Shown: piece after piece, positions 11,504 to 22,899 of the stretch | How the letters are laid out: each line of letters begins with the position of its first letter | How positions within the stretch are numbered: the first letter of the stretch is position 1 | Source: Chinchilla lanigera | Taxonomy: Eukaryota; Chordata; Mammalia; Rodentia; Chinchillidae | Reading direction: 5' to 3' | Assembly: GCF_000276665.1 (NCBI RefSeq) | Contig: NW_004955463.1 | Location: 14,257,325-14,321,324 of the forward strand | DNA: 64,000 bases | Notes under the pieces: generated by a model | Databases searched by the model: none | What the model saw: only the letters and a program-made list of their open reading frames with translations | What the model was told of the DNA's origin: nothing | Position numbers and translations under genes: made by a program

Positions 11504-11599
11504 GTTTTTTGTTTGTTTGTTTTCTGGTACCGGGGATTGAACTCACAACCTTGAGCTTGCCGGGCAGGCGCTGTGCCGCTGAGCTAGATCCCCAGCCCC
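11504..11599 (-). mobile_element. ID SINE with perfect 12-base target-site duplication
   Basis: Reversed ID (ggtaccggggattgaactca...gctagatccccagcccc) flanked by acccagagaaac at 11492-11503 and 11600-11611. Confidence 0.97.
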
Positions 11600-11611
11600 A
11601 CCCAGAGAAAC

Positions 11612-14045
11612 TTACACTCATTGTTCGCAGCCAACAACATAGAGCAATCAATCCTCTGCCCTGAACGGGAGCCCACGTCCCTGCTCATACCTGCCAGGAT
11701 ACGGCAGGAGAGAAGAGGCCCAACCAAAGGAAGCTCCAGCCAGCCTCAAAGCAGGGAGTGCCTCTCTGTAGATGCCTGTCTACAGAAGGGTGATCTGAAA
11801 GCTGTACCCACTCCCCAGATGCAGCCACTGCCCCCATGCTTGCCCACTGAACTGCTATCCTTTGTGTGCTGGAGGTCGGAGCAAAAAAACAGATTAAGTA
11901 GGAGTCCAGAATGAAGGCACTAGATATTTGGCAGGAATGGAGAGTCTGCAAGACAAATTTTGCCCTGTTTTCGTGGCTGGCCTTTTGATGTTAAAAATCA
12001 CTTAAAATGCATCACCACGGTCACTCTGCATGCACTTGGTCACCTCTGACCTCATCTCTTGAGTTAAATAAAGAAGGGAAGACAACAGCCTTTGTCTGTC
12101 ATCCTGACAATGGATTTTGCTAAATGATTGTTTACATCTCGGTGACCAGTTGGAGGCTTCTGAGTTGTGCGGTTCCCTGGCTAGAACTGGTTTTCAGTAC
12201 AAATCTGTAAAAACAAAACCTGAATTTCCTTGATTTCCAGATGGTAGCTGTTAATGTTAACACTACGGCTTCAGGAATACTCAAAAGCTTATTTTGTCCT
12301 CCCAAACAAAATGAAATTCTGAGCTCAAAGGGCAGCTGCCCTCCATCTTGGAGCTGCCTGGGTTCTTAGTGGCCTGAAGTTTTGCTCTTTCTTAGTAATT
12401 CTTCCTTTGCCCCAGATGAGTGACTAGTGCTGTACTTGCAGAGTACCAAGGCACAGCTCCCACAGGCTATGGCGTCCCCATTCAGAGAATCTGTATTATC
12501 TCATGACATACGGCACAGTGCACACTCCGGAAAGCAAAGAGTTGGAACGTTTCTCTTTTGGCAATATTTGCCCCACTCACTCTGGCAATTTTCACATGTA
12601 ACAGTTTCCATACTCCTTGAGCACAGAGTTTAGAGGGTTTGAAATCAAAGACCTCTCAAGTTTTCAGTCCTGGCCAAAAAAGCCATCACAACCAGAGGCA
12701 AAACAACTGGTCACATCAAACAGCTAGGTCTGCTCCTTGGTTGACGCCGAGGAGTCCAGGGTACTCATGGCTCATTATGAGGGCAACCTTCACGGTAGAA
12801 GTTTTCCCAGGATGACATTTAGCCCAGTTACAAAATCAAGCCTAGAACTGGTCAGCTTTGGTAGGGGCAAGGCTTCTGCTATGGAAAAGACAGAGACGAT
12901 GGGAGAAAGACAAGAGGGTGGCTGGACAGCGGGGCCACGGAGTGGACTCTCCATGTGGGGATCAAAGGGCAGCCCCTTGGGGACACGCAGCAACAGGAGA
13001 ACCAGGACAGGGCCAGCCACCCTGGGAGGGTTCTGAGGTCCAGTCATACCAGGGGAGGCCAGAGCAAGTACTGCACAGTGTCTACTTCACCCAAGGATGC
13101 CACCAGGCAAGGAGCAATCAGGTCGACACAGGAAAGAAGACTGAGCCCTTCCCAGCGTGAGTCACACACATCTCTCCTTCCACACACACCTCTCCATACA
13201 CTGCTCCCACCAAAGACTCCCCCTCCATGTACTCACACCTCTCCCTCCAAGTATTCTGGCAGAGGGGGGAAGTAGAATCTTAGCTGAGAAGCTGGAGGAA
13301 GAAGCTGCACGCAGCTTTGTTATCCTCTGGAGACTGAGCTCTACTCAAATGGACCAGCACCTTTAAACTAGGTAAGACTTGGGTTTTTGTCTTCTAACCG
13401 TTGGGTGAGGAGGGCCAGGGAAGGCCAGTAGAGTCACAGAGGAAAGGAGTGCGTGGCACGTTTCTGCACGGCCTGCTGGGGGAGTTGTGTCCTTGGCTCC
13501 AGGAATGCAGAATCTGCCCCTGTTCTCTGTCTTGGCATCCTGCTGCTCCTGCCTGGTCCGTCCTGCAGATGCCTGGCTGGGATTTCACTCAGTCCTCTCT
13601 AAATTTGGGGCTTCAGGCAGGCTCCTCCGCCCTTGCTGGGTCTACTGCCCATGGTGTTCATGCTTGCATTTGCTGATTTCTACTCTGCTCCTCTTCTTCC
13701 CAAATGCTTTCCCTAAATCTTGAGCTCCAGGAAGTTCTTCACTCTCTCTGCAGTCTCAAGGGGCAGGGCCAACCCAAAAGTCAGACCAAACTGAGAGCCC
13801 AAACGAGAACACAGAACACGACCCTGGAGGAGACTCTCAAAAGGACATAGGGATAAAGTGCAGGCCCATAGTGTCTGTGCAGAAGCCATCAACTGTAGAT
13901 CTAGAATTCAGACCAAGAAAAGACAGAATTCCCTGCCAGCAGCAGAGCCCCGCCTTACCTCATTCTCACTTGCACTCGGCCTGCCCCGTGTTTGACCTTT
14001 TCATTCATATTTTTTTTTTCCTAGAGACTCTCAATTAATAAAAAT
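11612..14045. other. Unassigned unique sequence, moderately GC-rich
   Basis: Several overlapping open frames of 60-106 codons occur on both strands between 11.6 and 13.7 kb. None shows a domain, a codon bias or paired splice sites I can support. The region could hold exons of a noncoding transcript, but the sequence alone does not show it. Confidence 0.35.
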
Positions 14046-14052
14046 AAAAATA

Positions 14053-14190
14053 ATAGCTAACACTTAGTGAGCACTTACTACGTGCAGACCCTGTGTCCAG
14101 GGCTTGTCATAGGAAGCCACATGATATCCGCTGAGGTTAAGAAGCTATTTGGGATTGAAAAATAAGCTGAGGAAACTGCGGTGGGGATGT
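14053..14190 (-). mobile_element. MIR remnant
   Basis: cacttagtgagcacttacta and, further on, ctgaggaaactgcgg are the reverse complement of the 3' half of the ancient MIR SINE, at typical MIR divergence. Confidence 0.55.
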
Positions 14191-14848
14191 GGAAAGGCAG
14201 AAGCTGCTGGGCTGGAATATGAACAATGCTCTGCTCTCTTACTTTGTAGCTAATTTCCAGACTTTCTTCTTCCTTTCGCTGCCAAAATCCTCCACACCGT
14301 GGCCAATACTCAATGCCTCCATCTCCCGTTTCCTTAACCACTGACTTCCACCCCCACTGTTCTGGCCCAACTGTCCTCCTCCAGGTCACCCTGACTCGCA
14401 TGGGGCCAAACACAATGGTTTTTTCCCTGTGCTACTCATTGTCTGACCTCAGGGCAGCAAAAGAGCTCGCTGATTACCCAGCCTCCCCTCACCCTTCCCT
14501 TCCCTAGCTTTTCCCTCCTGCTTTGCTGCAGGGAGCGTGGGTGTACTGTCCTTCACTCTCATCCGGGCATTGGATATCTCCTGAGACCCCCAAACGGACG
14601 TCTCCAACCCGGACGCCGCCCCTACACCTTCCCAACACAAGCGTCTTCTATCCTCCAATTTGTTCCTCTTCCAAGGATGCCCATTTCCCAGTCTTTCTAA
14701 AGAAACGAAAGCTCAGGGCCCGAAACCTTTTTCTACCCCTCTCCCTCTCCCACTCCATACACCCAGACTCTGAGACTGGGCTACCACTAAAAGCCTCTCA
14801 CTTCTTTTATTTTGCTTATGTGTGTAAGAATACGTTCTCTTCCACAGG

Positions 14849-15064
14849 TTTTTGTTTTTTGTTTTGCGCCGGGGGTTGAACCCAGGGCCTTCACACTGAA
14901 GTATATTCTATCCCTGGCCTCTTTTTTGTTTTATTTTGGTTTTTGTTGTTTTGAGGCTCAGTCTTGGTTAGTCACTACCTTGCCCAGGTTGGGCTGGAAC
15001 TTGTGAGCCTCCTGCCTCAGCTTCCCAGAGTGCTGGGATTATAGGCATGCACTACCATGCTCTG
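14849..15064 (-). mobile_element. B1-dID dimeric SINE, minus strand
   Basis: Reversed ID (ccgggggttgaacccagggc...tatccctggcc), T-rich linker, reversed B1 (gcctcagcttcccagagtgctgg in outline) ending ctaccatgctctg. Confidence 0.92.
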
Positions 15065-15735
15065 TTGAAAAACTTCTCACTTCTGACTCTCCCATTCCCA
15101 TTGCTCTCTCCTAGCTCCAGTCCTGTATTGTCACCTGGCCTGCTAGCTCATCTCAGTATCTGTACCCCCTTTTCAATTTCTTCCTGAAATTCTTATAAGC
15201 AATTTTTGTTAATCATCATTTTTAGAATAATCTTTATCTGGACATTTCACTTTTGAGATCCTAAGAAATAATGAGAAATATATGTGAGAACAAAGACTCA
15301 TAGAAAAGAATCTTAACAGCTTGGGAACAACTTCAGTGAACCACCAGTGAACTTTGCTGTCCATTAAGGGAACATGGTGCAGTCATTAAAATCAAGGACA
15401 TTTGACAATATAGGGGACTTGGTTCCATGTTGTTAAGTGAGGAAATAAGAAGAGAGGGAAGATGAATTGGCAGAGCACAGCAGACCTTTGAGGGCAGTGG
15501 GGATTTTCTCTATGATACTGTAATGCTAGATATATGTCATTATGTGTTTGTCCAAATCCATAGAATGAATATGTCCAAGACTGAGACCTAGCATAAGCTA
15601 CAGACTTCAGCTGATTTTTATGTGTGGAGATAGCTTCATCAGTGGTGAAGGCAGGATAGCTTTAATAATCGGGAAGTCTGGGCATGTGTGGCGGCAGAGA
15701 ACACATGAAAAATTTCTATGTTTTCTATTTAGTTG
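15065..15735. other. Unassigned sequence
   Basis: Around 15200-15560 the text resembles an A-rich L1 3' end ('gaaccaccagtgaactttgctg', 'ataggggacttggttccatg') on the + strand, but it is too diverged to call. Confidence 0.25.
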
Positions 15736-15743
15736 CTATGGTT

Positions 15744-15814
15744 TTGTAATGCTAGGAATCAAAAGCCTCCTGCATGCTAGGCAAGTGCTCTATCACTGAG
15801 CTACAGCCACAGTC
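15744..15814 (-). mobile_element. ID SINE fragment, minus strand
   Basis: gtaatgctaggaatc...gcaagtgctctatcactgag...acagccacag is a diverged reversed ID. Confidence 0.65.
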
Positions 15815-16130
15815 TACCTTCCACTCAGGAGAAACTGACAAGCTTTGAAATGGTAGAGTTGGGCAGAATGTGTGGATGTCCCAACTAGCTTACCTGCCTC
15901 CCTCCTCCAGCTGGTGCAGCCCAGCAAGTTGTTCCACACAGACTCCTACCCGAGCTTGTTCTCTTCTGCACAGTTATCCTCGCCGAGCGCTCGGTAACCA
16001 CATCCTGAGCACACATGCACGTGTGTCTGTGTGATGGGACCTATGAGCAGTAGTTGTACTTCCTACCTTCGAGGAGTTTATGGCTCAGTGTGTGACACAA
16101 GATGTAATAGGAGGAGGTGGGTGTGCCTCC

Positions 16131-16190
16131 CAGGGGTAGACAGCATGCGTAGCATGTAGAAGGCCCTGGGTCTTACCCCAGCACCAAAAT
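16131..16190 (+). mobile_element. ID SINE fragment, + strand
   Basis: It retains the right part of the element (gcatgtagaaggccctgggt...ccagcacc) and runs into the (GA)n tract. Confidence 0.6.
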
Positions 16191-16219
16191 AGAGAGAGAG
16201 AGGGGGAGAGAGAGAGAGA

Positions 16220-16256
<37 letters not shown>
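16191..16256 (+). repeat. (AG)n microsatellite with GGGG interruptions
   Basis: Mostly pure GA repeat over ~66 bases, broken once by aggggg and once by ggg. It starts at the 3' tail of an ID fragment. Frames of alternating Ser-Leu on the other strand are repeat artefacts. Confidence 0.95.
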
Positions 16257-16258
<2 letters not shown>

Positions 16259-16399
16259 GATTTGAGCTGGATAAGGCCTGCACAGTCACGCACCTTATGT
16301 TTCCAAGTGTGATGAGTTGAACTACAATACAACTACACCAAAGGTAGAACCCTTTCTTGGGTTTTCTTTCTTTTTGTTTTTTCATTTTTTTGGTTGTTA

Positions 16400-16567
16400 T
16401 TGTTTGTTTTGTTTTGTTTTTGGTGGTACTGAGGATTGAACCCAGGTCCTTCACTGAGCTATGTTCCAAGCCCTTTTAAAATTTTAAGACAGGGTCTCTC
16501 ACTAAACTATGCAGTTGCTCAGGTTGGACTTGATCCTCTTGCATCAGCCTCTTAGAGTGGCAGGGTC
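16400..16567 (-). mobile_element. B1-dID dimeric SINE, minus strand
   Basis: Reversed ID (ggtactgaggattgaaccca...tatgttccaagccc), then reversed B1 (gacagggtctctcactaaac...gcatcagcctcttagagtgg). The left end merges with a T/G-rich tract. Confidence 0.85.
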
Positions 16568-16569
16568 AA

Positions 16570-17495
16570 AGGTTCCCACGGAGGTACTCACTGAGTGTCC
16601 AGGATAACCAGCTGAGCCCACTGGGAGCACCAGGCTTACCTGAGAGACAGAAAGTTTCATGGGGAGGTCTGCCCCCCTCCAGCCGAACCCTACCCATTCC
16701 CACTGCTCCAGGGTCCGAGTTGTTACAAGCCTCCTGCTTGTGATTGCTGGAGCTCTGCTGGGAGACCTTACAGTGAGACTGGAGAACCATGCAGAGGCTG
16801 AAAGAACTGGGTGTCGATGCCTGGGCAGGTTGAGTGTGCACCCTGTGAAGCAGACTGTCACCAGAGCCCAGAGCTCAAACGGCAGGAGTGTTTCCGCAAG
16901 GTGGGCCTTGGAGGCCAGCTGTCTTTGCACACCTAAGACGTCAACTTCCAGTTGGCTGCAAGGTTCCTAGACAAGCTGCTGGTACACAACTTGCTTAGGA
17001 ACCATCTCTACTTCAGGAGCATGGCACCCAGGGTCAGAGCAGTGCTAGCAGTCGGTGTTTTATAGCATGTGTAACGTGCATCCACAGGCTTCCTCTCAAA
17101 TGCCCCCACCCTGCACATTCAAACCTCTGCTGCAGAGACCCCGTGGTCACCCTGAGGTATAGATTTTGGGTATAATCTGTGACACAAAATGGTGGGCAGA
17201 AGAGCTGGGGTTGGACAGGGAGCTACTTCTGTATATTTTGCATAACCTGTCCCTCAGGTGGCCTTAGAAACTGGCCTGAGAATGTGTTTTTTGCCCTACT
17301 GACCTCAAATACTTCCCTGCCTCTTGCATCCTTTTCATTAATTAATTCAGTGCTTGAAACTCCCTGGCTGCAGTCTGACCTTCCTTATCAAATGAATGAG
17401 ACACCAAGAGAAAGGCACCCCACATGTCAGGAGGCATCCCTTCACTTCAAAATGATGTCAGAGTAGTCACTACATTGGCCCTTAAATTAGTTTTC
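16570..17495. other. Unassigned unique sequence with overlapping open frames
   Basis: Frames of ~100 codons (+, 16659-16970) and 128 codons (-, 16544-16930) cross each other. I recognise neither protein. A minus-strand donor-like site (ctcag/gtaagc) is present near 16639, with no matching acceptor I can support. Confidence 0.3.
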
Positions 17496-17501
17496 TCCCT
17501 T

Positions 17502-17742
17502 CCCCTTTCCTTTCCTTTCCTTTCCTTTCCTTTCCTTTCCTTTCCTTTCCTTTCCTTTCCTTTCCTTTNNNNNNNNNNNNNNNNNNNNNNNNNNNNNNNN
17601 NNNNNNNNNNNNNNNNNNNNNNNNNNNNNNNNNNNNNNNNNNNNNNNNNNNNNNNNNNNNNNNNNNNNTTTCCTTTCCTTTCCTTTCCTTTCCTTTCCTT
17701 TCCTTTCCTTTCCTTTCCTTTCCTTTCCTTTCCTTTCCTTTC
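17502..17742 (+). repeat. (CCTTT)n pentanucleotide satellite containing an assembly gap
   Basis: Pure TTTCC/CCTTT repeat runs up to N at 17569-17668 and resumes in the same unit afterwards. The N run is exactly 100 bases, the conventional placeholder for a gap of unknown size, so the true array length is unknown. Apparent open frames through it are artefacts. Confidence 0.97.
17569..17668. other. Assembly gap, 100 N
   Basis: A run of exactly 100 N within the pentanucleotide repeat. Confidence 1.
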
Positions 17743-17754
17743 CTTCCTTCTTCC

Positions 17755-17826
17755 TGCTGGAGGTTGAATCCAGATTTTCAAGTATACTAAGCACACATTT
17801 TACCACTGAGCTACACCCCAGCCCCC
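17755..17826 (-). mobile_element. ID SINE, minus strand
   Basis: gctggaggttgaatccagat...taccactgagctacacccca...gcccc. Its T-rich tail lies directly at the (CCTTT)n array, which probably grew from the SINE's A-rich tail. Confidence 0.75.
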
Positions 17827-17829
17827 TGC

Positions 17830-18300
17830 TGTTTTCAAGGGACACCCCCAGGCAGGATGGACCACAGTCTAAGCCAGTACCACAGCGCTTCCTGTTCTGG
17901 TGGGGCGGCACTGGGTCAGGATATAGACCTTCAAGCCATAGGCACTGGGTGATGGCTGAGAAGGACAGCAGGTCCCCGAGGAGCTGGCGCCGGGCCCAGT
18001 GGGAGTCTCAGTCGCTGGGCAGTCTCAAGCCCACTGCGGCTGCCCTGAATGTGTGAGTGCAGAGGACAACGTGAGCAGCCGAGTGTGGGCCCGCGACGCC
18101 AGAGCAACTGTGCCCTTTGCTCACAGCGGGTCCTCTCATCTGGCTCTGGGATGGGATAAAAGACTGTCGTGCATGGTCTGCAACTCGACTGTGATGGTTT
18201 CCACGCATGCATATGGGCCACATTGCTCTCTCCTGGCAGATCTTTGGCTCGGCGCGGTTTGGCACTCATACTGCTCGCTGGCTCCTACAGGCCTCCCCCT
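17830..18300. other. Unassigned GC-rich unique sequence
   Basis: Overlapping open frames on both strands (up to 126 codons) match no known family. CpG content is modestly raised. Confidence 0.3.
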
Positions 18301-18309
18301 GCAGCTCTG

Positions 18310-18700
18310 CCTTGGCCTGATTAATGCAGCCCAGATTTCCCCAAAGATGCCCGGGGAGCAGGGGTTTAAGTCATCCTAGCAGCCTAATTGACAGATCACT
18401 TTTATTCCTCCTTTGCTGTCAACTTCCTGTTTACTGCTCCTTCCAGCTTCTACAAAGCCATTTGCAGCCACACAATGTTTTAAGATTTTCTTCATTCAGG
18501 GACAGCCAAGACACAAAACTGGAGTCTGCCTGGGAAAACAAAAGAAGCAATGGCTCCGGAGCGGCTGGGCTCTGGGAAATGTCTGATTCCCGCGTTGCGG
18601 GGGTGGCTGCCGACCGCTCTGCCCTGCGATGTGATGATTGCCAGTTATTAAGCCTGTCTGCGGAGGGCAGGCCATGTGAGGAGCAACAGTTATAAAGGGA
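18310..18700. promoter_or_regulatory. Candidate conserved noncoding element
   Basis: Repeat-free sequence with homeodomain-like core sites (cctaattgacag near 18380) and a run of intact, non-decayed text. This is a guess from texture. No alignment was available. Confidence 0.2.
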
Positions 18701-20600
18701 GATGAATGGCTCCTGGGATCTGGGGACTGTGCAGACCAGGAAAAAGGAAAAAATCCCCTGTACTCATTTAGAGTTCATAGCCAGGGGGATAAACACCAAC
18801 TAATTTGCAAACGATTACCATTTGGAGATGATAAAAAAAAAATTAAATGTCACTGGAAAAAAGTTTAGACACAAACCGTGTGATCCTTTGCTGGGAACAT
18901 TTGCAAATTTCTCTTCCGTGGTCTCCTGAAGCACAATTTGGCGACTAGAGTCCATGGCATCTCTCCCAGGGGAGGTTTTTCTTTTTGTTTTTTACAACAA
19001 CTGAGATGGTGGTTCTCAAACCAGGGCAATTTCTCCTCGAGCCACCACTCCACTCCCCAACATTTGTTCCTGTCTGTAGACGTTTTTGGTTGTCACTCGG
19101 AAGGAGGGGCAAGCACTACCGTCAACGGGGGGGGGGGGGGGGCACAGAGGTTAGGAGTGTAGTGACAATGCCCAGGCTAGCCCCTCCACAAAGTGTGCTG
19201 GCTCCAAATGTCAACTGTGCCAGGACTGAGAAAGATTAGTGATTAGATGTTTTGCGGCAGAAAGGAACAAAGAAAGCTGGATTGCCTTTTGATTCTAACT
19301 TTCTACCGAAAGAAGCCAGGGTATAGGCAAGAGGCCTGTTTAGGAAGTTCCGGAATTTCTGGAAGCATAAGACTGAGAGCAGTCTTATGGACTTGGGGTT
19401 ACCGTCTTGGGGTAGTCAGAATGTTCTGAGGGTCTTCTAAACTCCGGGTGAAGACAGGACCGCCCATCAATGCGGCTGGAGGACCAACAGTCAGAGGTGG
19501 ATGTGTGCGCAACTGCTGCCCTCTCGCGGGAGAAATGCGTAGCCTAGTTACCCGCACTGGACCTCAAGGCAGACCTAACCGCCCCCCTCCCACCCTCCAC
19601 CCGTGGTAGCTGGGAAGCGCCCAAGCTTTACAAGGGGAGACTGGTCTCAAATTCCAGCTGTATCACGTGCTCACAGCAACAAACCTCGAGACTTCTAGTC
19701 CACCGCACCCTTTGTGCTCCATGGGCAGGGACTGTCACAGAACATGGGTGAGCAGGCACTGCGTAAGCACGAAAACACTCACAGAGACAAGTTCAGTGTC
19801 CTCACACCTCAGGAACTCTATGCCAGCGGTGTCCGGCCGTGAACAAATGCTGACTGAGAGCCTAGGGACATGACAATGTCCACGGTGGGCAAAGAAAAAG
19901 AATGGACCTAAGAAATAATAGTGTTACTTGCCATGAAGAAACACATATAAAGCAACGGCATGGTATAGGGTGGGGAGATGGGGGCCACTTTCAGACACTC
20001 GAGGTAGATAGCAAAGGCCTTTGTACAAGGAGGTCCTGTGTGAGACTCAGAAGAAGAAAGATGCCGTGCAACAGAGCCACCCTCAGCCCTGGCAATAGGG
20101 GCCCCTGCCGTCGGCCCTGGGATTTCTAAGACCCCAGGCACACTCGCTGCTCAACACTGTTCAGGCTCCAGACAGATGCTTCTTTGCCACCTGGTCCCAA
20201 AGCCATCAGGATTGTGGGTTGTGGTGCCACCAAAGTCAGAAACAGATGACTATGTATTAGCACGGAGGATGTACATAGGTAAGAGAAAAGATGGATGGAT
20301 TTACTCAACACTCCTTCCCAGGTGGCAGCCATGCGATAGGTGGTTATAAACGACTGCGTACAGAGCTGTTTCCCAGAGTTCTGAGCACTCTCTGATTTTT
20401 CCTCTTCTTTGTGTTCTGGAGATGCTCACGCAATAGAACAGTATCTGTGACATGTACATGTGGAGTATATGGAGCATTGTGTGGTGTTAAATAATTCATA
20501 ATTTTTAAAAAATGCATGCATGATGATTTAGCAATAAAACACTCAAAGCAAACCAATTCTTTACCTTGACAACGAGATGTCCATTGTTCACTAAAATCGA
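18700..20600. other. Unassigned unique sequence
   Basis: No recognisable gene or repeat apart from a 16-base G-run at 19127-19142. The longest frames (60-84 codons) have no known domain. Confidence 0.35.
19127..19142 (+). repeat. Poly-G run of 16
   Basis: Sixteen consecutive G, long enough to be slippage-prone and able to form a G-quadruplex. Its exact length is unreliable in most sequencing chemistries. Confidence 0.9.
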
Positions 20601-20611
20601 GACAATTTAAG

Positions 20612-20708
20612 GAGCTTGGGCCCTGGCTCGCTGGCAGGACACATGCTTAGCAAGCATGGGGTCCTGGGTTCAATCCCCAGCTCAAAAATAAATAAACAAA
20701 CAAACAAA
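20612..20708 (+). mobile_element. ID SINE, + strand, with A-rich tail
   Basis: ccctggctcgctggcagg...gcttagcaagcatggggtcc...caatccccagct and an (AAAT/AAAC)n tail. Confidence 0.7.
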
Positions 20709-20970
20709 TTGATATACTGTAGCTAACTTTCCAAAAGAGCATTCCAGCTTTATTTAAATAATTCTAATTTAAAATTTTCACATTCACTCATTTAAATTTG
20801 CATTTAATTATAAATCACTTAGAATACTTGATAAAAATAACTTTTTTGAAAGTATACATGAAAACCATTTTAATTTCTAATTTTTATATTTATTTTCAGT
20901 TACATTTTAACAATAACAGATTTAAATTTTGTACATTTTGAGGGCAATAGCATTTTAGAACTTTTCTGTC
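20709..20970. other. AT-rich sequence
   Basis: Strongly AT-rich, with many TTTAAA and ATTTAAAT stretches and no recognisable element. Confidence 0.4.
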
Positions 20971-20977
20971 ATTCATC

Positions 20978-21166
20978 TTTTTTTTTTTTTTTCCTGTACT
21001 GGGGATTAAAACTTTATACTGAGATACATTCCCAGTGCTTTTTAAAAAATTTCTTATTTTGTGTCAGGTTCTTACTAAGTTGCCCAAGCTGGGCTTGAGC
21101 TTCTGATCCGTTTGCTTCAGTCTCCCAGAGTGACAAGTTTCCAGGCACGTGTCACCATGCCCCATT
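20978..21166 (-). mobile_element. B1-dID dimeric SINE, minus strand
   Basis: T-run, reversed ID (tactggggattaaaacttta...attcccagtgc), linker, reversed B1 (tcagtctcccagagtgac). It is flanked by tcattcatct at both ends (from 20970 and from 21170). Confidence 0.88.
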
Positions 21167-21302
21167 TATCATTCATCTAAAGATGCAAATTGACTGGGAA
21201 TTATATTAATGATTTCACCTAAATGAAAGCAAATAGTAAACTATAAAGTAAACGTAGAAGTTAACTAATAGTGTGTGTCTCTACATTATTACTCATTCAA
21301 AT

Positions 21303-21368
21303 ATAACAAAAAGAACACCCATTTATGCATAGTAATAATTAAATTCAGTTGTTTTTTCTATTTCATTT
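21303..21368 (+). repeat. First copy of a local ~65-base duplicated tract
   Basis: ataacaaaaagaacac...agtaataattaaattc...gttttttctatttcattt recurs at 22205-22380 with a few mismatches and an ID insertion. It is not a repeat I know. Confidence 0.75.
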
Positions 21369-21369
21369 A

Positions 21370-22145
21370 GAACCGTAGAAACTATACATTTATACTTAGT
21401 TTTCAATTTTGTCATTATGAAAGCCTTGTCATAGTAGGAGGATAGAACATATTTTATACCACAGTTTTAGTAACTTTTAATATTTGGAGATATGGTAAAG
21501 GGGTTTCATTTACACTGTTGTCCTGGAACCCTGCTACTGTTGGGGTGAACCTGTATGAAGATCCAGGGAAAGAGGCAATAATACATTTGAAGGCCCTGCA
21601 ATAAGTAACACCTTGGGCATGCTTGAGAGGACCCGAGTGGCAGAGCCCTGGCAGGGGAGGTTGAGAGGTGGCAGGACCTGGCCACGATGGCAAGGACTTT
21701 GAACCTTCCCGTCCCAGCAATGGAAGCCAGTAGCATTGAAACTGAAGATGCTCTTGGTGCTGTGGAGACAGTGACATGATGAGGAGCAGGACTAGGGCTG
21801 GGGCCCTGGTAGGAGATGCTCGCCTCAGTTCCTGTGAGGTGACACTGAATCTTCACTTGCATGTTGGTGGTGGAGGTGCTGAGAGGAGATCCACTGGGAC
21901 TATATTTGCAGAGATGGCAGGACTGATGATCGACTGAGTGTTAGTGATGGGGAAAGGGCTGGTCTGTGTGGCCGTGTGGATAGCAGAGGGAAGCCTAGAG
22001 AAGATACAGAGATGCACAGGATGTTGTACAGTCCTCTCCTGGGGTCTATGGGGGCTGCTCCCAGGGCCACCACAGATGCCACAGTCTGCTGATGCCCGAG
22101 CCCCTCACATGATAATGCAGCGTAGTGTTTGCATCTAACCCCAGG
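21370..22145. other. Unassigned unique sequence
   Basis: Frames on both strands at 21454-22157 (up to 118 codons) show no recognisable domain. Confidence 0.35.
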
Positions 22146-22204
22146 GCATCCTCCCATGGATTTACATCATCTCTAGATTGCTTATGATACCTAGTACAAT
22201 GTAA

Positions 22205-22380
22205 ATAACAAAAAGAACACTCAATTTTGCACAGTAATAATTAAATTCGCTTGTTTTTTTTCTGCTTTTTTTTGTTGTTCTTTTTTTTTCTGGTACCAGG
22301 AATCGAACTCACGACCTTGCACTTGCCAGGCAGGCACTGTGCCACTGAGTTAAATCCCCAGCCCCCTCTATTTCATTTCA
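22205..22380 (+). repeat. Second copy of the duplicated tract, split by an ID SINE
   Basis: Matches 21303-21368 over 22205-22260 and again at 22367-22380, with the ID between. It sits within the MER2-like element, where the family consensus has no such sequence as far as I recall. Confidence 0.7.
22261..22366 (-). mobile_element. ID SINE, minus strand
   Basis: T-rich tail, then ggtaccaggaatcgaactca...gagttaaatccccagcccc. Near-consensus. Confidence 0.93.
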
Positions 22381-22520
22381 TTTGCCATATTGTATTGTTT
22401 AGGATATAACACACAAAATGTCTGTACATATTTGGTATAGAAACAAAATTTTTTAAGTATTTTCTATCTGCTGTTGGTTAAACCCATAGGTGTGGAATCT
22501 ATGGATATGAGGACACTGTA

Positions 22521-22840
22521 TTGTATTTGGAACAGAAGTTCTGCATTGTAGAAGTGTGTGAGTTGCTGGTAATGGCTAGGGAGAAACTAGCAAAGCAGCA
22601 GCGATTTTTCTACAGTATGGTAGCTTCCTCTGTCCCAACAGCTTGCGGGGCTCACTGGGACTTAAACCTGGGCCATGCTAGTAGTTGCCGACTACTGCTG
22701 GGAGGTCTTCCCAGGTAACTGGGTATTAGCCTTGAAATGCTGTGATTATAAGGTGACGAAAGGGGCCCCAAAGAATTTGAACTTTCAAAGACTTCTTTCT
22801 CCTCTCCTCTCTTCCTCTCCTTCTTCCTCTTCCTCATTTC
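22521..22840. other. Unassigned sequence ending in a CT-rich tract
   Basis: A (TCC/TTC)-rich stretch covers ~22795-22840. Nothing else is recognisable. Confidence 0.35.
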
Positions 22841-22898
22841 CTTGTGGTACTGGGGATTGAACCCAGGGTCTTTGCACTCATCTACATCCTCACCCCTT
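22841..22898 (-). mobile_element. ID SINE fragment, minus strand
   Basis: ggtactggggattgaaccca...cctcacccctt. The middle is shortened. Confidence 0.75.
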
Positions 22899-22899
22899 G

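Larger units (their letters stand above)
22150..22520 (+). mobile_element. MER2/Tigger-like DNA transposon fragment, interrupted
   Basis: The left part (acatcatctctagattgctt, cctagtacaatgtaa) and right part (tattgtattgtttagg, ctgttggttaaacccatagg, gaatctatggatatgagg) follow the MER2 non-autonomous Tigger element in order. Between them lie the second copy of the tract at 21303 and an ID SINE. The 5' end is missing. Confidence 0.6.

Noticed and set aside
16173..16469. Ser-Leu-rich minus-strand frames
   Set aside because: Produced by the (AG)n microsatellite.
17424..18056. A 210-codon open frame (+) and its minus-strand partners
   Set aside because: Most of it is the (CCTTT)n repeat and the N gap, both read-through artefacts.
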